A stretch of 64,000 nucleotides of DNA, from positions 12,277,955-12,341,954 of the forward strand of contig CM055108.1 of NCBI GenBank assembly GCA_029204225.1, written 5' to 3'. Positions 1 to 11,466 of the stretch are shown one piece after another. A program made the position numbers and the translations under genes. The notes below the pieces were generated by a model, which made no database searches, was not told the DNA's origin, and worked only from the letters and a program-made list of their open reading frames with translations. Positions within the stretch are counted from its first letter, which is position 1, and each line of letters starts with the position of its first letter. Origin of the DNA: Diphasiastrum complanatum (lineage: Eukaryota; Streptophyta; Lycopodiopsida; Lycopodiales; Lycopodiaceae).

Positions 1-254
1 CTTGAGTATAAGCATAACCGTAAACATGATCGTGTCATAGGACCTTGGATTAAGATGTCTACAGCAGCTAAACTTCATCAGTTGTGACGATTTTGTTAAT
101 AGAAAACTATGGGAGTGCTCTAAGCATGTCAATTGATTCCAAAATTCAAATATAGGGAAGATTTTTGAGCCAGACGAAGGTAGTGCATCTCGGGAGATAT
201 GATAAATAGAACAGACTACAAACATATATGTAAGAGGGAGGATGAGATACATAC

Positions 255-2214
255 TGAAGTGCAAGCTTCAGCGCAGACAAGAAGACGAAGTTCAACCTCG
301 TCATTAAAAATTTGAATAATTGGATAACCAGTCGATGGAGAACCTTCTTCGCTAGTTGAATCCATCTTTGGTGGATCAGAAAGCTCCTGTCTGTTCCCTA
401 GAATGACAGGCTGAACAGGATTGAAATGTTGCTGCCCATTAGTCCCACCACCAAATCTCAATTGACTGCAGTGCATCTGAAATGATGCCTTGGCTAACTG
501 GAATGCTTCCCAGACACCACAACCAGGGCTGTCCAACAGTTGTTGAAAGGTCAAATGATTAAGATCCAGTTATAGAAACCTAATTCTGCTAAAGGTTTAA
601 GCATGAAAATAGCATGCAAAACATTTTCATTACCCTCTCAAAGCTGCCAACAATGCCTGACGAAATTGAATGGCCAAAGGAAGTGTTACAGAGCTTTTCC
701 AAAAAATCACATGCAAGATGCCCTGAAAATAAACAGTCAAGATTAATTCACCTTGTATTTAGACTTCAAAGCCTCAATTTCAAGATGACCTGGGCAACTG
801 ACTCACGGAACTAAATTTTGCCGTGAAGCAAAAAAATACCCTCCTGTACAGAAAATGATGACAGATACAAAGATGTAACTCTAATTTCTCAGGGTTTAAA
901 CAAAGATCATCTTACTGGAAGTTCACAGTTGGGGAAAGCCACAGATAATTATTTGGCTCTTTCAAAAGCTAATGTTATCAACAGCTACAAATACTAGCAT
1001 CATACAGCATTGTCTCCATGAAATTTTCAGGGCATACCATGCCATGGAGAACTTCTGCTAGTTTGCCAGCCGCAGGTACCTCAAAATATATCTACATACA
1101 TGTACAAGTTAAATCAGAGAAGAAAATGCAAGGGGTGTAAAGCTAAATAAGTGGTCAGAAGAGCCTTAGCTCACCTAGAAGTTGATTCGCAAGAGTGTAA
1201 GAGCTAGAGCTGAAAACATCAGAAAGCCAAAACAAATGACAGCTTGCGAAGTGAAAATTTCACAACAACCAGAAGCTAGATAATCACAATAAGTAAAGCT
1301 CTCGAAAGACAATCAATCACAAAAATGGCATTCAAATAAAATGTCACATGCATATTCCACAAAAGTACTATATGTGCATCCATATTCTACACCACGTTTT
1401 TTAAACACTGACAAAAGTGCAAGATAATTGGCATTTAAACCTACAAGTTGAGGTAAGTTTGTAGATAGCAATGATTTGATGATGTCTGGAGAAGAAACTT
1501 TAAGGTCACCGAGCAAAAGTGGTCCTATCTCGTTTGTTTCGGCCACTTGTTCACCAAGAAATACTAGTATATCAGGATGTACTACTTCCAATTTCTGGCG
1601 GAGTTCGTCCTTTGTTGGACAGTCTAAGAGTTGAACCTGAAGCCATAAGAAACATGTTGATGTAAGAAAAGCATAACTTATGCCACCTCCTTTTATATAA
1701 AACACACAGTAATGAATCTATTTCTTAATAATGCATAAAAAATTTAAACCTTCAGACTCATTTGTATCAAACAATCAGTTAATAGCATTTTAAAATCCAA
1801 TGACCACAGCCGATCACCATTTCAGCATGAAACATTGGAGATGTTGTGGATGGTTTTGCAAGTCATCAAACCAAAATCAGAGAGGAAAGGAGCAGAAAAC
1901 AGATTATCTGGAAGATATACTCGGCATACCTCCAATCGTCCACCTGTAGCCAATTCGGTAAGAGTTTGTGATTGTTGATCGTCCTTGAGCTTGGATGTGT
2001 CATCTCTAGCCAAAAAATCAAAATCTGCAGATTTCCAAACATTGTTTTGTTTCTCAATACCTGTTACTTGCAACAACTCATCGCTGCTGTTCAAATCTTG
2101 TACACCAACCCTACCATTCGCTGTTCTTCTTCCACACTGTATTGCGAGCAGAGTGCGAACCGGCTTCCCATGCCTACTCACGGCTTGAGTTTCGGACATC
2201 TTAGGGCAACTCAA
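255..2214 (-). CDS. Conserved plant protein of unknown function, first five exons (partial)
   Basis: Five exons on the minus strand join in phase with GT-AG borders: 1930-2214, 1445-1636, 1038-1091, 634-722 and 255-528. Donors are GTATGC, GTAGGT, GTATGC, GTAATG and GTATGT. Together they give about 298 residues with no stop. Recognisable stretches are LLDCPTKDELRQKLEVVHPD (exon 2), FEVPAAGKLAEVLHG (exon 3) and VWEAFQLAKASFQMHC (exon 5), a pattern I associate with a plant-specific single-copy protein family that I cannot name. The first ATG is at 2214, with an alternative at 2199. The gene runs off the left edge of the window, so the C-terminal part is missing. Phase continuity over four short introns, with no disabling mutation, suggests a functional host gene, the only one in the window that looks intact. 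Function not assigned. Confidence 0.72.
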
Positions 2215-3536
2215 TAATTAAGCATGATCTCAGGCTGGTAGAATCTTCAAGAACGTTATCATTGAATCATCATCCCTAAACCGCAACGGCAAGCTCGAGC
2301 ATCATCGCCGGTCACTGAGACAGATCCATTCTTTGAGGGCCATAGATTCAATGGCCATATTATCCTGACTATTATTCTGTCAGCCTCGTCCCCTCTTTCA
2401 TTCGGCCTTCCCATTATTAAACCCCAGCACAGGACGAAGAATGCAAGCGAATGCGCAGGAAGATACCGCAAATAAGAAATGGATCGATGAATGCCCTTGA
2501 TTCTAGATGCTTCTTTTATGCCGCCATATTCGTAGCTCCAAGCATGTCCATGCCGTACAATTTGTGCGTCTAGTCAGTTTGATATCCTTCAATTTTGCGC
2601 GTCTAGCGATGCGTCCCTAGAAGCTACAACACGATCCATCCATCCATCCATCCATCAATTATCCACGTTAACTCGCTGGTCACCGTTTTCAAGACAAGGG
2701 AAAACAGTATCGATTCAACGTTCTGAAATGTCCTTTTCGTTTTGGTTGCTTCAGCCTTTTCCTGTTTCTAGTCCATAGCAGCACATTCTGGGACCAATGC
2801 CTCTTCTTTTTCATTATTTTTGAGAAACTAGCCTGTGGCATCTCCACCTCCCAGACTGCCTGCCACCCAAGAAGGATCAACATCCACCAATTAGATTCTT
2901 CAACTAAGCTACCTCAACCATGGGTGAGAGTGGTTCATTTACTTAGGAGATGGAATGGGCTTCATATACAACATACAAGGACCGACCTCGTTGCTCATCG
3001 CATCAATTGAGGGCGCATGCAAGGCCCCACTCTCATCCAACAATTGAGAAAACCTGAAATCTTTTGTCACGAATCACTATTTTGGATGCATTCTTTTGGA
3101 TCAATGGATGAGGGTGGGGTCCTCCCTACGCTGACGAAGAATAAGGAACTCACTTCATGCAAAGTACTTCTTGTCTGTTTCTCTTTAGTGAACCTTAGTG
3201 CGGTTGGGTCTAAATGCCATCATATACTCACTAGTCATTGCTTTGGCTATCTTTCCACCATTGTTGCATTTTATGAGTTAAGCTCAATCACAAAACACAT
3301 TGTTTTCGCTAATGTCTCTACCATTGGTGTAATATTTGGGCTAGGCACAAGGTCTAGATGACATAATCACATAGCAACCACAAATGCCCCCTTTTGGCTT
3401 TGTCATGCAACACAAGCTATCATATTGATGTGCTAAAAGCTTCCATGGCAACATTATGTGGCTTTAAGCACTAAAATGGGTTCTTTTCTTTCTTTTTGAA
3501 TGTTTTTGGGCCTTGCCTTGCAAAAGCAATACTATG
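2215..3536. other. Upstream region of the first gene and intergenic sequence
   Basis: Contains the presumed promoter and 5' UTR of the minus-strand gene ending at 2214, then non-repetitive intergenic DNA. Short open frames at 2259-2471, 2689-2883 and 3017-3361 show no recognisable domain or codon pattern and are not called as genes. A CATC microsatellite lies at 2636-2656. No other feature seen. Confidence 0.5.
2636..2656. repeat. CATC tetranucleotide microsatellite
   Basis: About five uninterrupted CATC units are visible directly in the sequence, upstream of the first gene. Confidence 0.9.
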
Positions 3537-4002
3537 TGTTGAGGTTGGTCAATGGAGTTTGGAAAAAAGTCAACGCTAAAAGATAAAGTGTTTTGGTTGG
3601 CTCAACTTTTGAGGCTTGGACATGTTCACATTATTACCGCTAATGTTGTCATTTAGGATTAATTAGAATTATTGGGCCATGCCTACGTGCTAATTCTAGA
3701 GGCCTTTTACCTATATTTAATAAAGTCAAGTTAGAATTTAGTTAGACTCAAGTTCGAGATTCTAGTGCTTGATTTGGATCACAAGTTTTGCTATAGATAG
3801 GTGTTGATGATGTTACCATATATAGAGACATTGATCACGCAGACCAAAGTCTATAAGTATGTAGTGTGCCCTAGCTCATTTGCAATGAGACATAGCTGGA
3901 GTTTCTCATCACGTGTGTTCTCTCTCATGTGTTTGGCTATTGTTTCATCACAATAGGAATCTTGTCGTGCGTTACTTGTATGAGCAAGTCGGTTTTTTAA
4001 CA
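3537..4002 (+). mobile_element. Copia-type LTR followed by primer binding site
   Basis: The segment starts TGTTGAGG and ends TTTTTTAACA, and is followed at once by TGGTATTAGAGC (4003-4014), a match to the plant copia primer binding site complementary to initiator tRNA-Met. TG...CA ends plus an abutting PBS indicate a 5' LTR of about 466 bp. No second LTR copy was found in the window, so the start rests on the TG only and the element is incomplete. Confidence 0.5.
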
Positions 4003-5330
4003 TGGTATTAGAGCATGGTTCAAGATTTAAGAGAACAATGAGGTACTTAACGAACATGATCAATCATCACAATATGTAGGTTGGTTTGACCATCTTCAAG
4101 GTGTAGAGGTGGTGTCCTTAGCCAGCTCTCAAAGTTTGATCTTCATCTACAACGTTGGTAGCTTTGTGAGAAGATGTAGTGCTACAAGGAGAAGGGCTAT
4201 GTTGTAAGAGGAAATTATGAAATATGCCTCAAATCTTAGATTGTTGTAGGACAACAAAGCGTGGAGACAACGTTGTTATGAGCAAAATGTGGAAGAAGAT
4301 TTAATCATTATAGAGAAGCTACAGAATGGCCTAATTGCTAAGCTAGATCATGTGAAGGATTTCATATCATTGATGATCCAATCCACAAAAAGATCTTGGG
4401 TTACAAAAGAAGCTACTCTACCAATCTCACCAATGTAGAAAAATCAGCATCTACACACAAAATGAGATGCAAACTCTAATAGAACTTGATCGCATATGTT
4501 ACTCACATAACTCATTGAGAATTTTGCAACTCAACTACAAACCACTTCTATTTCTCATGAATAAATAACATATATGGAAAATCTCTGAAGTGAATAATTT
4601 CACATCACAGATTTTCCAACCATCTAACTCTTATTATCAAAAGTTCTTCAACCAATAAGCCTACTTTAGATCATAGTGTATAAACCAAGTTTAGGCCGAC
4701 TTATACAGACATCTTTGGACATAAGGTTAAGATTAAAACTTTATTCCTCTGATCCAATCCATCACAAAATGGTACTTGGCAACAATCAATGAACCTTATT
4801 TTAATCTTTACCACTACTTCTCATATTCATAAATATCTCACAGCTCAACAACTCCAAACCTCCTCTAGTTCTAGATAATCACTTTGAGAGTTCCTCTATT
4901 TCAATTGGATAGTTCTACCTTTGCACAAATATTGAATTTTTTTACAAAAATCTATGCAACTAGTTGATTCATCAAAAGTCTTATTCATATCTTTTCTTCT
5001 CTCCCTTTTAAAAGAAATTCCATAATTTCAATTAAAAAGTTATCAAGAGACAACGTATAAGATATCAAAGATTTGAAAATGGGAATAAGATAGGAATTAC
5101 AATTAAAGGAATCACATGAATCTCAATCCAATTGTCTCGTATCTAAGGAATTTCTAAAAAATAGAGATTTAAAATAATAGAGAAATAGATTAAGGGTTTC
5201 CATATTTTGTAAATAATGAGATACCACTTTGGGATTGACATACATCTCATAATTTTCCAAAATACCCTAAGCAAAAAACCAATGTATTCAATTGACAAAA
5301 AGAAAAAATGTGAAATTCATGCACACATCT
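4003..5330 (+). other. Decayed internal region of an LTR retrotransposon, then AT-rich DNA
   Basis: Begins with the PBS TGGTATTAGAGC. Downstream to about 4500 there are short gag-like traces without an open frame. From 4500 to 5330 it is AT-rich and nothing is recognisable. Confidence 0.35.
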
Positions 5331-8300
5331 TCACAATGACGAGGCAACACCAATGTGTCTGAAAAGTCCATGATTAATGTCTTCGTTGAATCGATAGCAA
5401 AAAAATCCACTACGATCTTTTTCTACAGTTGCATTTGATCTTCTATAGTTGATTTTGAACCATTTCACGTCAAACAACAAATATTTACCCATTTCACCAA
5501 AACACACCTCATATATGGCTTGTATGGTTCCTACATACTCAAGCTCTCCAGAAATTGGACTTTGATCTCGAGCACTACTCCGACTTTCTTGATGGAAGGA
5601 TGCCATCACACCACAATCATAAGTTCGTCGTTTCATATCAATTGATTCAATGCGATGATGACGACCATATGCCCACATTGCACTATACTTTCGATACTGT
5701 CACATGTTGATTATAATTAAAACAATAATCAATCATCGTACAAATTAATATTGTTCACTTTAAAAAAATAGAGTTATAGACAAACCTTCTAATTACATCC
5801 TCTTGCAAATTCCCATTCTGTGTCAGATATGAATTGTCCCTTTGATCTTGCTTGAGTGTATCAACCATCCAGTCTATAGTGCATTGGTTGGGCAATGGCT
5901 CAAGATCATGTGAAGGTGTAGCTTGACCTCTACGCCTATTGCGTCGATGTCGATTTCTAGTTAATACCCTTCTTTTTTTTTTCCTTCGTCATATAATTCC
6001 AACCATTTATCCATTACTCCTGAATTATATAGCATGAAGGTTGAAATTTTTTTTCTCAAACTAGGTGTCATTTTTTTAAGACTACCTATACCTTGAGGTT
6101 TTTCACCTTTCACCTCATTGCTTTCCTCATCATGCCATAGTCGTGGAATAGATGGATCTATTTGAAACAAAACTTCGGTAACATAAAATAGAGATTCTTG
6201 CACTAACCATCCCTCTGGCATGCTTCCCTCTGGCCTTGCCTTCTAACGCACAAAATCTTTCAACACTTTCATGAATCTCTCCAAGAAAAACATCCACCTA
6301 CAGAAAATTTTAACACATCAATGAGAACATTCTGTTATTTATAATTTGAAAGAATCACACTACATTTATTGAAACTACTAAAATCAAATTCAAGTGTATT
6401 ATACCTTGAGTGCACAGGACCGGCAATACGAACTTCTTGGACCAAGTGCACAAGCAGATGCACCTGTATGACTAGGATAGAAGTTGGAAAATCCCTCTCA
6501 AGCATACATACATCCTCCACCATATCTTCTTGCTTTGTTTGCACGTCTATCTCACAAATCTCCTTACCACACATCCATCTACATCATGTTTATAGTATAA
6601 CTAGATTTTAGTACGTTCATATTATTTTATCAAACTTGTATTAGAAAAAAAACACGAATTTCATAAGATATCGATGTAAACAAAAAAAATTAAGTACCTA
6701 ACAACGGATGCTAATTTGTAAATGACATCACGAAGTTGATCAGTTAGATAGCCACAAATGCACATTGGAAATATGTACTCGACCATCTTCAACCAATCAT
6801 GAGATTTTAGACCATGGAGTTTTTCTTCAGCTGTGAATGATGTTCGTAGTGAATGAGCAAAACTTATTGGTGTTCTCATCTCGCAAATCACTGACTGTAC
6901 GTACTTATACTCTTTTTTCGTAAGAATTTAAGGGGCTCTTGGAATATTATAGGTATTTCCATCAGTACATATTTTGGCCAATACTCTTTTTTTGTTTTTG
7001 ATTCTTGCAGATCATGCCTGGCAAAAATACTATCATTGTCATCCACCAAGTGTTTCCATATTGATTCAACCACATTTTTGAATATGTGCATAGGATCAAG
7101 CAAGTGATTGATCAAAAGGTTATTCCAATATGATAAACAATTAAAGATGGATAGTCTTTTCATACCATTGATTAGCTTAGTCTCGAATTCAATCCAAAGT
7201 TTGTGCCAATCTGCCACGGACATTCTCTTTGGAGGCATTCTTGTTTCTGATCTTCCTCCAAAGCCTCTTCTATGAGCATTTCTAAATGGATGATTTTCAT
7301 CATGCAAGTACTTGCGATGATTTTGATACACAACTTTGTTTAAATGACGTGAGTGGCGAGCATCAATATTTGGTCCACAAATGAGACACGCGTGATATCC
7401 AGAAGTTGTAAAACCTAAAAGAATCAAATCCAATTCGTGCTATAAATAGAATTCTTTTAAAGCATAAATATTGCATGCATAAAAAAATAAATATACAAAC
7501 ATTACAAATGATTTCATTTTATAGTCACCTGAACAATCGCCCAATCCTGGATAGTCATGCATAGTCCACATTAATATCGCACACAACAAAAATGTTTTGT
7601 CTTCAAGTGGACGTGAGATGTCATATGCTTTGGACTCCCTTCCATAGTAGTTCTAGTTCCTCAATCAATGGTGCAAAGTAGATATCCATATTTTTTACTT
7701 TATGTTTTCTAGGAATTAGAAGTGCTAGTATGAGATGTCATTTTTTGATGCGCTTTTAACCCTCGATACTCACCACGATATAAGATGTAATCTTTGGACA
7801 AGCATGATGCAATGTATAGTCCATTCTCATTGCACTCAACATTTTTCGTGCCTCACCTCTTGTCTCTAACATAGTGTTTCCTTCTGGGAGTAGTTTGCGC
7901 AATAACTTGTACATAATGAAATGAATTTTCATAATATAAAATAAAAGATCTTTTAGCCAACTAAAACATTTGACTTGAACAACACATCTATTAAATTCTT
8001 AAAAAAAAAATCTCAATCTTATTTACCCAAATAAGGATGTAACACTTGTATCACTCCATTTATATTTTGCTTGGAGGTTCAATATAAGCAACGAAGCGGC
8101 CAAACGAGATGTCTTTGCTCTAGGATATATTGGTGTGTTTGATTCTTCTCTCAATTTTTTTTTTCTCGGCACTAATAAATGATTCGCTATCATGTTCAGT
8201 GCGTTCTTCCATATCATGATGCTCATAGACGTTATTTATCAAGTTGTTCATGATTTCAACTTCATCTTGAATGCAAAAATCGTTTTCAGCACTTGATCTT

Positions 8301-8503
8301 GATTTTAAAGAAGAAGAAGAAGAAGAAGATCGAGGTTGATTTGCTTTGGCACATTGTTGTTCATCTATTTTCATCATGGCTCTCGATCCCATATGCTCAC
8401 GACGTGATAGTTGATTTATGTGCGGCCCATCGTATGCCAATCTTCTTTTGGATATGGAGTGACTGTTGTCATCGTCACTAGAGCTAGATGACAATTCATA
8501 GTC
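5331..8503 (-). pseudogene. CACTA TNP2-like transposase, broken
   Basis: Pieces in order on the minus strand: an S/D-rich linker (8503-8170); KTSRLAASLLILNLQAKYKW (about 8120-8060); LLPEGNTML (about 7890); PRKHKVKNMDIYFAPLIEEL with a LLCAILMWTMHDYPG-like stretch (about 7720-7540), the core Transposase_21 signature; NHLLDPMHIFKNVVESIWKH (6888-7433); a DUF4218-like GLKSHDWLKMVEYIFPMCIC (6661-6891) and VHLLVHLVQEVRIAGPVHSR (6335-6574); a linker with PEGWLVQESLFYVTEVLF (5961-6221); and a DUF4216-like MGKYLLFDVKWFKINYRRSN (5331-5678). Stops and frame changes separate the blocks, partly at introns. One clear frameshift lies in a run of ten A (coding strand) at 8155-8164. The encoded enzyme would have cut and moved CACTA DNA; it is not functional as read. 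Confidence 0.75.
8155..8164 (-). other. Homopolymer frameshift in the transposase frame
   Basis: A run of ten T on the plus strand (A in coding sense). The frame before it (acidic S/D-rich, ending SAEKKK) and the conserved transposase frame after it (TPIYPRAKTSRLAASL) differ by one base. Nine A would restore a continuous frame, so a one-base expansion is the simplest reading. Confidence 0.55.
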
Positions 8504-8620
8504 CTTCAAACATGGGAAACAAATTAACATATTTATCAATTAACATATAAGATTGTCATTCATGAAAATTAAAACTAAAATCAAGACATCTCACTAAATG
8601 GATAAAATGTATTTTGATAT

Positions 8621-10497
8621 TCACAAGGTACATGCTTGAGTTTGGCTCAAAGCCTTTTGTACACATCTTGGAAGAGGGCAATTGAAGCTATATTTGATGA
8701 ATAGCTCTTCACCACATTTAATGGGCGTTATCGCACATACCATTACGTATGTACTTTTTGAGTTCCTAAAAAAGTATTCTTCCTTTCCATTGGTACATTC
8801 CTCGAAATCACAATTAGTTAATGAAGGATGCCCAATGGAACTATTTATATATACAACAATATTGCCATATTTTTCTGGACGCCCATCAATGTACATATGA
8901 TGTGATTTTGAAACATTCTCTCCTTGCACACATCGCTCTTCCAAAGAACAAGCATTGGCATTCAAGCCATAAACCTGCATTCTCCATTGGTGACGACATA
9001 GAGCATGCCAATCACCCTAATTGTATTGAGGTCCTGTATAAGACATTAATGTGACAACACTATTCAAGGGGACATCAATGCTAGTCAAAGAAAATAAACC
9101 CGATCCCACATTAGAAAAGTGCTCACTTGGCTTGATCATGTACATATGACCCCAATATGAAAATGATGTTCCACATAATGGTAGTGGTACTCTATCAGGC
9201 CAACATGAATATTTCTTTCTATCAAAGGGCTTAACCAATGCTTATAGGTAGGGAGGAAGGAAAGACTCAGTCAATGAATTTAAAACATTCTTGGATAAGT
9301 CAACAGTACGTAAATTTGGTTGTTCATTTTTAAATCTTGTCAAAATGCATCCAAGTCATGTTCTTTTTTTTAATGGAGTAAATCTAGATGGAATAGGAAG
9401 AAGAGGAGATTCTACACAAGGTATGTGAGGTGATGTGGGATGGATAGAATCGATGTGAGATGTCGTGGGATGGATAGAATCGATGTGAGGTGTCATGAGA
9501 TAGATATAATCGATGTGTGGTGACATCGTGGAATGAATAGAATCCATAGTAGAATTTGCGTGAGGTGTTGTGAGATGGATATAATCCATGTGAGGCATCG
9601 TGGGATGAATAGAATCTATGTGTGGTGATATCGTGGGATAAATAGATTCCATGGAAAGATCTATGTGAGGTGTGGTGGAGTGAGTGGCGTGCAAAATGGA
9701 AAGATGCATAACTTCCATATCATGAGGTGTGTAGTGACTAGTGACATCATTATGATCATCAACAAGATCTCCGTCCAATGCCAAAGATGATCCAAAATCG
9801 ATATTTCTTATCTTGTTGATAAGATTGTCAATCGATGTGTTATAAGACATTGACATCAATGTATTATTCTGCAAGAGTGAAACATTACACAAGCATTAGT
9901 TTTATTTTTTTCAAAAAAATTATAAATATGTGTATGATAAGAACAGTACTAAATTGTCAAAATGTATCTTTAAATCCACATTGGGCTCCTCAATGTGCTT
10001 TCCAAACTTCCACAGATGTTGTGCCACTATTTGTCTTTCTCGAATTTTCAATCCTTTGCATTGTTTGCACTCGTAATATATCTTTTCATTGTACCTCTGT
10101 TGATACTAATTTCATTTTACAATTACAAAAATGATTAGCTTAATGTTACAAGCTAATTTATATGTGTATAAATAAAGTCCTAAGTTTTAAACAAATAATT
10201 ATATAGTACCTGCGATTAAGGTCGAGGCTGGGCACCAGAATTTGATGACGATGATGTTCCACTAAGTCTTTGCTCAAGCATTTCTGCTCTTTTTCGTGAT
10301 TTCATTTTGTAATAATATTGCATCTTCTTTAACTTTTTGCTATCTTGTGGAGGCGTCGTGCTTTAAACAATCGTAGAAAAAAAACAAAAAAGTTATATTC
10401 AGCACACAATGCTGCAAATCCAAATGTTAAGTACATAATATCTACTATACATTTAATAAATATACCTGTTTCGAGACATTTCCTCAATAGAAGACAT
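8621..10497 (-). pseudogene. SET-domain protein with Cys/His cluster, inside the CACTA element
   Basis: Four exons with good splice sites and matching phases: 10466-10497 (ATG at 10497), 10210-10360, 9950-10096 and 9868 down to about 8621. Exon 2 is basic and serine-rich. Exon 3 has a cluster YYECKQCKGLKIRERQ...QHLWKFGKH, which may bind zinc. Exon 4 starts with a repetitive HIDSIHP region and then a SET domain: GSGLFSLTSIDVPLNSVV, SYTG, YINSS, and the C-terminal hallmark ITPIKCGEELFIKYSF. The usual NHSC is altered to NSS. SET domains normally methylate lysine. Four stops interrupt the frame without shifting it: TAA at 10216-10218, TGA at 9356-9358, TAA at 9242-9244, TAG at 9017-9019. The 3' end may instead splice into the transposase at 8503, with a possible donor near 8648. 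It is either a captured host gene or part of the element's own protein. Confidence 0.68.
9427..9675 (-). repeat. In-frame 30-bp minisatellite (10-residue repeat)
   Basis: Units of about 30 bp, with interspersed 45-bp variants, encode repeats of the type PHIDSIHPT with substitutions (PHMDYIHLT, PHIDYIYLM, PHIDSIHPT). At least seven units are visible. All spacings are multiples of three, so the frame of the SET gene is kept. It lies between the Cys/His exon and the SET domain. Confidence 0.85.
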
Positions 10498-10895
10498 ATT
10501 TGCTAATGAACGATTAAATTTTATCTGCAATTTTTTAACAAGAATGTTAATGATATTGACAAAATACACTTGTCAAAATATACAGTTAAAATTGATATGT
10601 ACACACAAATTTAACAAGATCCACAAATATCTTTATCACTAAAACATTTAGATATCTTACCAATGTCAAGTTGCTTGAACGAATATGACATTGTCTAATT
10701 CATGAAGAAAAGAAGCAGATTCAAGCAAATTATGAAATAGAAGTGTGATTTCTTTTAACTATTTAGAAAACTACGCAGTAATTAATACATATTTGTCATT
10801 TTTAAAAAATCATCAAAATCTTCAAAATCCCGAGTTTGAAAAAAGCAAGTAGCTTGAATTTGATACTTACATGTGAAACAACTCTATTTTGGTCC
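10498..10895. other. AT-rich stretch upstream of the SET gene, no feature seen
   Basis: Sequence immediately 5' of the first exon of the SET gene on the minus strand. It could hold its promoter; no open frame or clear motif is visible. Confidence 0.4.
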
Positions 10896-11466
10896 CTATC
10901 ACTTGACATAGCCCATTGAATAATCATAATTAACCAGCATCACATGAGATAGCTCAAACAGCTTGGTGTCTATCAATGTAAAAAGTCTCATTTTGGCACT
11001 TCTCACCTGAGGCTCCTCATAGAGTGATCAAATTTGAGGGATTTCATCCAAATAGATTAAATTTGTTGCCTATCGTTCAGGAATGGCAAAATTTGTTGCC
11101 CAATGTGTAATTTTTTTTTTTTATCACCCAACATGGCTCATCAAGTTATCAGAATCAACTAGTTTCAAATCTAGTATATTTTGTTGCACCAATTATTGTT
11201 GACATTTGATCCCTATCACATCAGATAGCTCAAATTTGCTATCTACCATTAAAGATAGTTGTATTTTTTGCCTTTATCACTTGAAATTGTCTATTGAGTG
11301 ATGAATCTAATAGAATAGTGACTTCAAGACATTGAAATAGCTTGAATTTGGTACCTATCAGTTGGAATAGTTCAAATTTGATGCCTAATGTGTGGTTTTG
11401 ATGCTGATCACTCGACATGGCTGATCAAGGGATTAGACTCAATTAGTTTCAAATCTACTATGAATG
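10896..11466. repeat. Cluster of degenerate CTATCACTTGACATAG-type motifs (subterminal-like repeats)
   Basis: A core resembling CTATCACTTGACATAGC recurs at about 10896, 10939, 10999, 11122, 11213, 11274, 11369 and 11405, with variants such as TATCACATCAGATAGCTC and GATCACTCGACATGGC. Two longer copies of a roughly 285-bp unit (about 11103-11175 and 11388-11462) share the ending CAAYTAGTTTCAAATCTA. CACTA elements carry such subterminal repeats as transposase-binding sites. Assignment to this element is inference from position. Confidence 0.6.

Larger units (their letters stand above)
5331..11466 (-). mobile_element. CACTA (En/Spm)-like DNA transposon, decayed
   Basis: Read on the minus strand, the block holds repeated subterminal-type motifs (10896-11466), a spliced gene with a SET domain (10497-8621), an acidic serine-rich exon (8503-8023) and TNP2-type transposase pieces ending with a DUF4216-like domain (5678-5331). 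All coding pieces lie in one orientation, and the order TNP2, DUF4218, DUF4216 is that of plant CACTA transposases. I could not find convincing CACTA terminal inverted repeats or a 3-bp target duplication, so both outer limits are provisional. The right side is cut by a copia fragment at about 11467. Confidence 0.6.

Noticed and set aside
2259-2471. Minus-strand 70-residue frame upstream of the first gene
   Set aside because: Likely 5' UTR or promoter; no conservation signal or splice link to the first exon.
5200-5330. CACTTTGGG as a CACTA terminal repeat
   Set aside because: Only loosely similar, with no matching inverted copy near 11466 and no 3-bp duplication.
9427-9675. CRISPR-like array
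   Set aside because: Regular 30-bp units have no unique spacers and encode an in-frame peptide repeat in a plant gene.
8621-10218. Rescue of the four SET-gene stops by U-to-C RNA editing
   Set aside because: Such editing is known in organelles of some ferns, lycophytes and hornworts, not for nuclear transcripts; decay of a transposon is simpler.
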